Positions 5,346-9,744 of a stretch of 9,744 nucleotides of DNA are shown piece by piece; the stretch's first letter is position 1, and every line of letters begins with the position of its first letter. A program made the translations under genes and the position numbers. Source of the stretch: RGIG2206 sp045648425 (GTDB lineage Bacteria; Bacillota; Clostridia; Oscillospirales; Acutalibacteraceae). Where the stretch lies: positions 1-9,744 of the forward strand of contig JAZRNV010000102.1 of NCBI GenBank assembly GCA_045648425.1, written 5' to 3'. Below the pieces are notes generated by a model. That model did not search any database and had not been told where the DNA came from. It saw only the letters and a list, made by a program, of their open reading frames with translations.

Positions 5346-5369
5346 ATAAACAGATAGGTTATATGAATT
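5336..5369. promoter_or_regulatory. Inverted repeat over the rex -10 region, possible operator
   Basis: AATTCATA (5336-5343) and TATGAATT (5362-5369) are perfect inverted copies 18 bases apart; the left one overlaps the -10 box and the right one lies in the untranslated leader. It does not match the known Rex box (TTGTGAA-N4-TTCACAA or TTGTTAA-N4-TTAACAA). It may be an operator for another regulator or may be chance in AT-rich DNA. Confidence 0.35.
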
Positions 5370-5393
5370 TACACCGATTTTTCGGAGGATAAT

Positions 5394-6053
5394 ATGAAAA
5401 AAATTTCTACCAATACCATGAGGCGCTTACCCCGTTATTACCGTCTGCTTGACGAGATGGTCAAATCGGGTCAGGACAAAACCTCATCGGGCAAGCTTGC
5501 CAAAATAATGGGCCTTAATGCAAGTCAGATAAGAAATGACCTTAACTGCTTTGGCGGCTTTGGTCAGCAGGGATACGGCTACAACACTCTTCTGCTCAGA
5601 GATGAGATTGGGCGCCTTTTGGGTCACGACCGTCATTTTGGCTGCATTGTTATCGGTGCAGGCAATTTGGGCCGCGCTCTTATATCTCACATCAATTTTA
5701 AAGATTTGGGCTATCGCCTGGTGGGCGTTTTTGACAGCAACGAGGCCTTCGCCGGTCAGATGGTGGCGGGTATGCCCATCCGCCATATCAGCGGGCTGGA
5801 TGATTTTTGCCGTCTTGAAAAGCCAACGGTGGCTGTCATTTGTGTGCCCAAAGAGGCCACCCGCGATTTGGGTGAGCAGCTTTACCGTTTGGGGGTAAAG
5901 GCGTTGTGGAATTTCAGCCCCTATGACCTTAGCGTTGAGCTGCCCGACGTTATAGTTGAGAATGTGCATCTTGAAGACAGCTTGATGGCCTTGGGCTATA
6001 AAATTCAGGAAAAGTTTTATCCTGATGAGCTGTTTATCTCTTTTGATAAATAA
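5394..6053 (+). CDS. rex: Redox-sensing transcriptional repressor Rex
   Basis: Cytosolic homodimer that represses fermentation and respiration genes until NADH rises. The 219-residue product has the standard two-part build. There is an N-terminal winged helix with TSSGKLAKIMGLNASQIRND (30-49) as helix-turn-helix, and the wing GQQGYGYN (57-64). It is followed by a Rossmann domain with the NAD motif GAGNLG (88-93), VGVFDSN (110-116), the NADH-sensing loop NFSPYDL (173-179) and the C-terminal swap segment ENVHLEDSLMALGYKI (189-204). A strong GGAGG (5384-5388) precedes the ATG. The next gene follows after 23 bases on the same strand and may be co-transcribed. Confidence 0.97.
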   Translation: MKKISTNTMRRLPRYYRLLDEMVKSGQDKTSSGKLAKIMGLNASQIRNDLNCFGGFGQQGYGYNTLLLRDEIGRLLGHDRHFGCIVIGAGNLGRALISHINFKDLGYRLVGVFDSNEAFAGQMVAGMPIRHISGLDDFCRLEKPTVAVICVPKEATRDLGEQLYRLGVKALWNFSPYDLSVELPDVIVENVHLEDSLMALGYKIQEKFYPDELFISFDK

Positions 6054-6076
6054 GATTTTGAAACGAGGCAATTTTT

Positions 6077-6835
6077 ATGAGCGAAAGAGCAAAGCGCTAT
6101 CATTTGCTTGACGAAATACGTGGCTTTGCCATTTTATGTATGGTTTTCTTTCACGGCTTTTATCTTATGGGTGAGGTTTTCAGCTGGGGTATCGGCAGCA
6201 CCTTGCTTAACTTTTTTATGCCTGCCGAGCCGGTTTTTGCCTGCTTGTTTATAATTATGTCGGGTATAAGCAGCCGTTTGTCAAAAAACAACGCCCTCAG
6301 AGGCGCTAAGCTGCTTATGATTGCCACCCTGGTTACCTTTGTGACCTACGGAATGCAGCTTGCAGGGGTGAGCGGTGTGGTTATCTGGTTTGGCATTTTG
6401 CACCTTTTGTCGGTAGCTATGCTTTTTTATGCCGCAACCGAAAAGGTGATTAATAAAATTCACCCCATAATTGTTGTGGCTATATGTGCGGCGCTTTTTA
6501 TTGTGACCTATAACCTTGAGTTGGGCTATATTGGCGTAGGTCGGTGGACCTATGAGCTGCCTACGGCCATTGCCTTTAACCGCTATATTTATCCCTTTGG
6601 AGTAACCGCTCCCGGCTTTTTCTCGGCTGATTATTTTCCCGTATTTCCTTGGATTTTTGTTTTTATTGCAGGCACCGCTGTGGGCAAGCCCTTTGGCGAG
6701 GGAAGAGTGCCCAAGCTTTTCAGCGGCCGTCACGTTCCTTTTTTTGCATTCTGCGGCCGCCACTCACTTATTATCTATCTTGCGCATCAGCCGATTTTGT
6801 ACGGCGCGTTCTTCTTAATCAATAAAATTATTTAA
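6077..6835 (+). CDS. DUF1624 / heparan-alpha-glucosaminide acetyltransferase-like membrane protein
   Basis: A 252-residue polytopic membrane protein with about seven hydrophobic segments. The opening RYHLLDEIRGFAILCMVFFHG (7-27) holds the LLDxxRG and the helix-borne histidine (H26) that are typical of the DUF1624/HGSNAT acetyltransferase superfamily. A second histidine-bearing motif near the C-terminus, GRHSLIIYLAHQP, is also typical. Relatives move an acyl group from cytosolic acyl-CoA across the membrane to a sugar, but the small bacterial members are uncharacterised. The start has an ACGAGG ribosome site. It follows rex closely and is closed by the terminator at 6883-6915. A role in modifying envelope sugars is inference. 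Confidence 0.82.
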   Translation: MSERAKRYHLLDEIRGFAILCMVFFHGFYLMGEVFSWGIGSTLLNFFMPAEPVFACLFIIMSGISSRLSKNNALRGAKLLMIATLVTFVTYGMQLAGVSGVVIWFGILHLLSVAMLFYAATEKVINKIHPIIVVAICAALFIVTYNLELGYIGVGRWTYELPTAIAFNRYIYPFGVTAPGFFSADYFPVFPWIFVFIAGTAVGKPFGEGRVPKLFSGRHVPFFAFCGRHSLIIYLAHQPILYGAFFLINKII

Positions 6836-6841
6836 AAAATC

Positions 6842-6869
6842 GATAATTTGTTATTGACAAACGATAACA
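6842..6869. promoter_or_regulatory. Cluster of GATAA half-sites over the -35 box, possible operator
   Basis: CGATAA occurs at 6841-6846 and again at 6862-6867, 21 bases (two helix turns) apart. TGTTAT (6849-6854) is the inverted partner of ATAACA (6864-6869) with 9 bases between. The -35 box of the next promoter lies in the gap. A small Xre/Cro regulator is encoded in the same operon and is a natural candidate for binding here. This is a guess from symmetry and position. Confidence 0.4.
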
Positions 6870-6882
6870 GACGTGCTATTAT
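6854..6882 (+). promoter_or_regulatory. Promoter of the DUF2975-regulator-DUF4173 operon
   Basis: TTGACA (6854-6859), 17 bases, TATTAT (6877-6882). Expected start near 6889, inside the left arm of the terminator hairpin that begins at 6883. Transcripts would therefore carry only the shorter AAAGGG/CCCTTT remainder of the stem. Confidence 0.8.
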
Positions 6883-6915
6883 ACTGCCAAAGGGAGTGCC
6901 CCTTTGGCAGTTTTT
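6883..6915 (+). terminator. Rho-independent terminator after the DUF1624 gene
   Basis: Perfect 12-bp stem (6883-6894 with 6900-6911, core CTGCCAAAGGG / CCCTTTGGCAG), loop AGTGC, followed by TTTTTGTCTTTATTT. It should stop transcripts from rex and the DUF1624 gene. The promoter at 6854-6882 abuts its left arm. Confidence 0.88.
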
Positions 6916-6951
6916 GTCTTTATTTATCCGTTTAAAGAAGGGATGAGCTTA

Positions 6952-7401
6952 ATGATTAAAAGCAAATGGTCAGCCATAATAACCGCTATACTGTGTATGT
7001 TGATTTTTGTGGCGCTAATAGTGATGATAGGTGTTATGCCATCTATTGCCCAGTGGTATTATACCTCTGTTCGCAAGGGCACGGCAGGGGACGGTAAGCC
7101 CTTGCTTTACGCTTTTTACTTCTGCGTGCCTGCTGCCTTTTTAGCTATTTACCACATAATCAGGTTGATGCTTAACATTCAAAAGGGCAAGGTGTTTGAG
7201 CTAAGAAACGTAACCCATTTAAGATTATTGTCTTGGTGCTGCGCCTGGGTGGCTGTGGCAACCTTTGTGGCAGGCATATTTTATATGCCGTTGCTTATTA
7301 TAAGCTTTGCCGCCGTCTTTTTCTGCCTTTTTATTCGTGTGCTGCGCCTTGTGCTGGCAGAGGCGGTTGAGATTAAAAACGAAAATGAACTGACCATATA
7401 G
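6952..7401 (+). CDS. DUF2975 family membrane protein (YoaS-like)
   Basis: A 149-residue protein with four predicted membrane helices, about residues 9-28, 47-66, 80-100 and 105-125, and a short charged cytoplasmic tail. The layout and the motif IQKGKVFELRN (about 68-78) after helix two are typical of DUF2975. In Bacillus subtilis the same family (YoaS) is encoded next to a tiny Xre regulator (YozG), as here, where the regulator gene starts 11 bases downstream. The partner relationship suggests that the membrane protein controls, or is controlled by, the regulator. The start ATG at 6952 has AAGGGATGA upstream. An earlier TTG at 6904 lies inside the terminator hairpin and is not credible. Confidence 0.85.
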   Translation: MIKSKWSAIITAILCMLIFVALIVMIGVMPSIAQWYYTSVRKGTAGDGKPLLYAFYFCVPAAFLAIYHIIRLMLNIQKGKVFELRNVTHLRLLSWCCAWVAVATFVAGIFYMPLLIISFAAVFFCLFIRVLRLVLAEAVEIKNENELTI

Positions 7402-7412
7402 GAAGGTATATT

Positions 7413-7640
7413 ATGCGAATTGTTGTTAATCTTGATGTGATGATGGCCAAGCGAAAAATCTCATCGGGGGAGCTGGCCAAAAAAATAGACTTGACCCCTG
7501 CCAATCTGTCCATCCTTAAGACGGGACGGGCAAAGGCGGTGCGCTTTTCTACCCTGTGCGCCCTGTGTGAGGCCCTGGACTGTCAGCCGGGGGACATTCT
7601 TGAATTCAGAAGAGATGAGGAGGATGAGGAGGATGAGTGA
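7413..7640 (+). CDS. Small Xre/Cro-type helix-turn-helix regulator (YozG-like)
   Basis: A 75-residue protein that is almost only a DNA-binding domain: MRIVVNLDVMMAKRKISSGELAKKIDLTPANLSILKTGRAKAVRFSTLCALCEALDC covers the five helices, with SSGELAKKIDLTPANLSILK (17-36) as the helix-turn-helix. The family ends with QPGDILEF. The C-terminus is an acidic run, EEDEEDE, encoded by two copies of AGGAGGATG. Shine-Dalgarno AGGAAGG precedes the ATG. It lies between two membrane-protein genes and its 3' end overlaps the start region of the next. It probably regulates this operon. Confidence 0.9.
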   Translation: MRIVVNLDVMMAKRKISSGELAKKIDLTPANLSILKTGRAKAVRFSTLCALCEALDCQPGDILEFRRDEEDEEDE

Positions 7641-9264
7641 TATGGATTATACTGCAACCCCTGCAACCGAAACCGCGCCGACTGTTTCGACAGGTGTTTT
7701 TAGGGTGCCCACCAAGGGCAAGGATATGGTGTTTGCCCTGCTTTTCTTGGTTGTAAGCATACTGTGGGCCGATTTTGCCATCTTTGGCGGTTTTGACCTG
7801 GGGTATACCGTTGCTGCAGGTGCTATGGGCTTGTTGACCGTTGTTTACCCTATGACCAAGCACCGCTTATCTCTTTTCGGTACCTTTTATGCAACCTGTT
7901 CCTTGGCGATAACCTCGACCTTTTATATGTACACAGGCCACTTTTCAAAGTTTGTGCTCTTTTTCTGGGCATTCTTTTTGATGGTGCTTGCTCTTATCAA
8001 CAATACCCGTCTTGCCCGTCGCGGCTGGAAACAGCTGGGGGATGCCTTTAAGCAGATATTTGCCGTGCCCTTCAGGCGTGTGGGCAACACCTTTGCCTCG
8101 CTGTTTTACACCGAAAGCGCCGATGCCAAAAAGAAGACGGGCGGCGTGCTTATCGGCTTGGCCTGCTCTCTGCCCGGTCTTGTTGTGGTGATACCCATTC
8201 TTTGCTCCTCGGATGCCGCCTTTGAGGCGCTTATCAACAATCTTTTTGCCGACGGAGTAGGCCGAGTCATCTTTGCTGTGATTGTGGGTGTTACCTTGTT
8301 TGGTCTTGCTTTTGCATCGGTTTTTGCCGCCACCCACGGTATGGTCAAAGTTGAAGGAGAATCCGCCTCTGAGAAGAAAGAAAAAGGCATTTCGGCAACT
8401 CCCATCGTGGCCTTTTTGAGTATGTTTGTGGCGGTTTATTCCGTTTACCTTTTGTCACAGCTTGCTTATTTCTTTAACGCTTTTTCAGGAATTTTGCCCG
8501 AAAACTTTACTGTTTCGGAGTATGCACGACGGGGCTTTTTTGAAATGGCGGTTATTTGTGCCATTAATATAGCCATTATAAGCTTTACTCTGCTTATGAG
8601 CAAAAAGGATCAAAAGGGCAACCGTCCTTTGACGGTGCGCTTGCTTTGCCTGTTTATCTGTCTTTTCTCATTGGTTATTGTGTCAACCGTTGTGGGCAAG
8701 CTGGTGCTTTATATGAGCGAGCACGGACTTACCGAGCTTAGAGTTTACACCTCTCTGTTTTGCATTTGTGCGGCCATTGTTATTATTTGTGTTGTCATCC
8801 GCCTTTTTGTGCGCCGCTTTGCATATTTCAGAGTGGCGGTGGCTATGCTGGCGCTTATTTCGGTGTTGGTTGCTTTTGCCGACGTTAACACAACCATCGC
8901 AAGATACAACACCGAAAGTTATCTCAGCGGACGCCTTGAGGAAATGGACGTCTACTATCTTCAGAATTTGGATTCTGCTGCCGTGCCACAGCTTGTAAAG
9001 CTGATGAACTGTGAAGATCAAGAGGTGTCAAGGCAAGCTGCAACAGCTCTCGTTTGGTTTGCAGATAATGTGGGCACCGTAACCAACGAATATGATGATG
9101 TTAGTGGCAAGTTTACGGGCTGTTACTTTAAGCCCTATGACCAATCGGATTTCAGAGAGTTTAATTTGGCGGATTATAAAGCCCAAAAGCTGATAGCTGA
9201 AAATTGGGAGAAAATAGTCGCCAACAGCGATTATTATAACGTATATATTGGTAAGCCGTTATAA
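7633..9264 (+). CDS. DUF4173 (DUF4153-like) multipass membrane protein
   Basis: A 543-residue protein with roughly ten to twelve hydrophobic helices between residues 25 and 420, and a soluble C-terminal tail of about 110 residues. Family features are the polar stretch FNAFSGILPENFTVSEYARRGFFEM (about 290-315), the helix with ELRVYTSLF, and the end of the last helix ADVNTTIARYN, where the tail begins. Members of DUF4173 are often encoded with a small Xre regulator and a DUF2975 protein; no activity is established. The start is ambiguous: ATG 7633 is served by AGGAGG at 7618-7623, and ATG 7642 by AGGAGG at 7627-7632, both 9 bases away. I chose 7633, which overlaps the regulator's stop and suggests coupled translation. 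Confidence 0.88.
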   Translation: MSDMDYTATPATETAPTVSTGVFRVPTKGKDMVFALLFLVVSILWADFAIFGGFDLGYTVAAGAMGLLTVVYPMTKHRLSLFGTFYATCSLAITSTFYMYTGHFSKFVLFFWAFFLMVLALINNTRLARRGWKQLGDAFKQIFAVPFRRVGNTFASLFYTESADAKKKTGGVLIGLACSLPGLVVVIPILCSSDAAFEALINNLFADGVGRVIFAVIVGVTLFGLAFASVFAATHGMVKVEGESASEKKEKGISATPIVAFLSMFVAVYSVYLLSQLAYFFNAFSGILPENFTVSEYARRGFFEMAVICAINIAIISFTLLMSKKDQKGNRPLTVRLLCLFICLFSLVIVSTVVGKLVLYMSEHGLTELRVYTSLFCICAAIVIICVVIRLFVRRFAYFRVAVAMLALISVLVAFADVNTTIARYNTESYLSGRLEEMDVYYLQNLDSAAVPQLVKLMNCEDQEVSRQAATALVWFADNVGTVTNEYDDVSGKFTGCYFKPYDQSDFREFNLADYKAQKLIAENWEKIVANSDYYNVYIGKPL

Positions 9265-9273
9265 GGAGAGTTT

Positions 9274-9645
9274 ATGAACAAGCAAGTTATTAACGCCGCA
9301 AAGATAAGCGCTGTCGGCATATTGAACTTAATGAGCGGCTATGGTTTTGCCTATTTATTACCAACGGTTTTGGCGGTTGCATTAAATCTTACAAAAGGTG
9401 CTGTCAACAATCCCGACGGCGAGACCTTTATGTTTTTTGGTTGGTTGATACTGGCCGCTATGATAGCGGCGCTGGTTGCTTTTGTTGTTTTAAGCATAGT
9501 GACCGTTAAAAACCTTAAGTTTAAAGGTTTGATTTTAACGGTTTTGCTGGCGTTAATGGTTGCGGGCTTTACCTTATGCGCCATACATAACCAAATATAC
9601 TACGCCAGATTGTTTAAGGATATATGCTCCCTTTTAAACAGTTGA
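9274..9645 (+). CDS. Small hypothetical membrane protein
   Basis: A 123-residue protein that I do not recognise. It has three or four hydrophobic segments: about 11-37 (interrupted by SGYGFAYLLP), 53-77 and 83-104, joined by short basic loops (NLKFKG), and a short polar tail with two cysteines. AAGGAG overlaps the stop codon of the DUF4173 gene, 9 bases upstream, so the genes are in one transcript. It may be an accessory subunit of the membrane unit encoded upstream. Confidence 0.75.
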   Translation: MNKQVINAAKISAVGILNLMSGYGFAYLLPTVLAVALNLTKGAVNNPDGETFMFFGWLILAAMIAALVAFVVLSIVTVKNLKFKGLILTVLLALMVAGFTLCAIHNQIYYARLFKDICSLLNS

Positions 9646-9669
9646 TGACCGACTAACGGAGGAACGACT

Positions 9670-9744
9670 ATGAAACTTAAAAAAATATCTGTTATAGCCC
9701 TTATTGTTGGCGCGCTGACGGTGGTTGCAAGTCTGGCGTATCCC
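9670..9744 (+). CDS. Start of a secreted or membrane-anchored protein, truncated by the window
   Basis: The first 25 codons begin MKLKKISVIALIVGAL and continue in a hydrophobic stretch ending in ASLAYP. The basic start, hydrophobic core and small residues (A-S-L-A) look like a signal peptide or an N-terminal anchor. A strong GGAGG lies 7 bases upstream, and the gene follows the previous one after 24 bases on the same strand. The product cannot be identified. Confidence 0.65.
   Translation, partial: MKLKKISVIALIVGALTVVASLAYP

Noticed and set aside
5317..5393. Rex operator at its own promoter
   Set aside because: No TTGTGAA-N4-TTCACAA or TTGTTAA-N4-TTAACAA site, even with two mismatches, was found by eye.
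6904..6951. TTG start for the DUF2975 protein
   Set aside because: It sits in the right arm of the terminator hairpin without a ribosome site. ATG 6952 fits the family start.

Overview
The window looks like a chromosomal segment of an uncultured, low-to-moderate GC Firmicute, most likely a gut clostridium of the Oscillospiraceae/Ruminococcaceae type. The signs are Shine-Dalgarno sites close to AGGAGG, sigma-A promoters of the TTGACA-17-TATAAT kind, a Rex redox repressor, a YozG/YoaS-type regulator pair, a DUF4173 membrane protein and a tRNA with an encoded CCA end.

Layout. Minus strand, read right to left from about 4874: a five-gene sugar-nucleotide operon (putative glycosyltransferase, rfbA, rfbB, an SDR 4-ketoreductase in the place of rfbD, rfbC). 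After it come a hairpin, a tRNA gene with its own consensus promoter (310-401), a strong terminator (268-308), a compact array of small palindromes (94-265) and the first 19 codons of a probable four-helix-bundle (23S rRNA-intervening-sequence type) protein. Plus strand, from about 4886: a DUF2809 membrane protein, rex, a DUF1624 acyltransferase-like membrane protein ending in a terminator, then a second operon of DUF2975 membrane protein, small Xre/Cro regulator, large DUF4173 membrane protein, a small membrane protein and a truncated secreted or membrane-anchored protein that runs off the window.

How the genes work together. The rfb operon should turn glucose-1-phosphate and dTTP into a dTDP-6-deoxy-L-hexose (rhamnose or 6-deoxytalose) for a surface glycan, and the first gene may use it. 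Rex senses NADH/NAD+. The last plus-strand operon pairs a small DNA-binding protein with several polytopic membrane proteins and is probably an envelope-related, self-regulated unit of unknown role.

Most unusual content, all at the left end. (1) The tRNA has the body of a serine GCU tRNA (long variable arm, G73) but the anticodon GGU, which reads threonine codons ACC/ACU. If charged by SerRS it would place serine at threonine codons. (2) Next to it is an array of seven unrelated hairpins joined by eight near-identical heptamers (ATGAAAT, then inverted to ATTTCAT halfway), directly upstream of the four-helix-bundle gene. (3) Two promoters, at 445-473 and 6854-6882, have their -10 box against the left arm of an upstream operon's terminator hairpin, so that new transcripts would start inside the stem.
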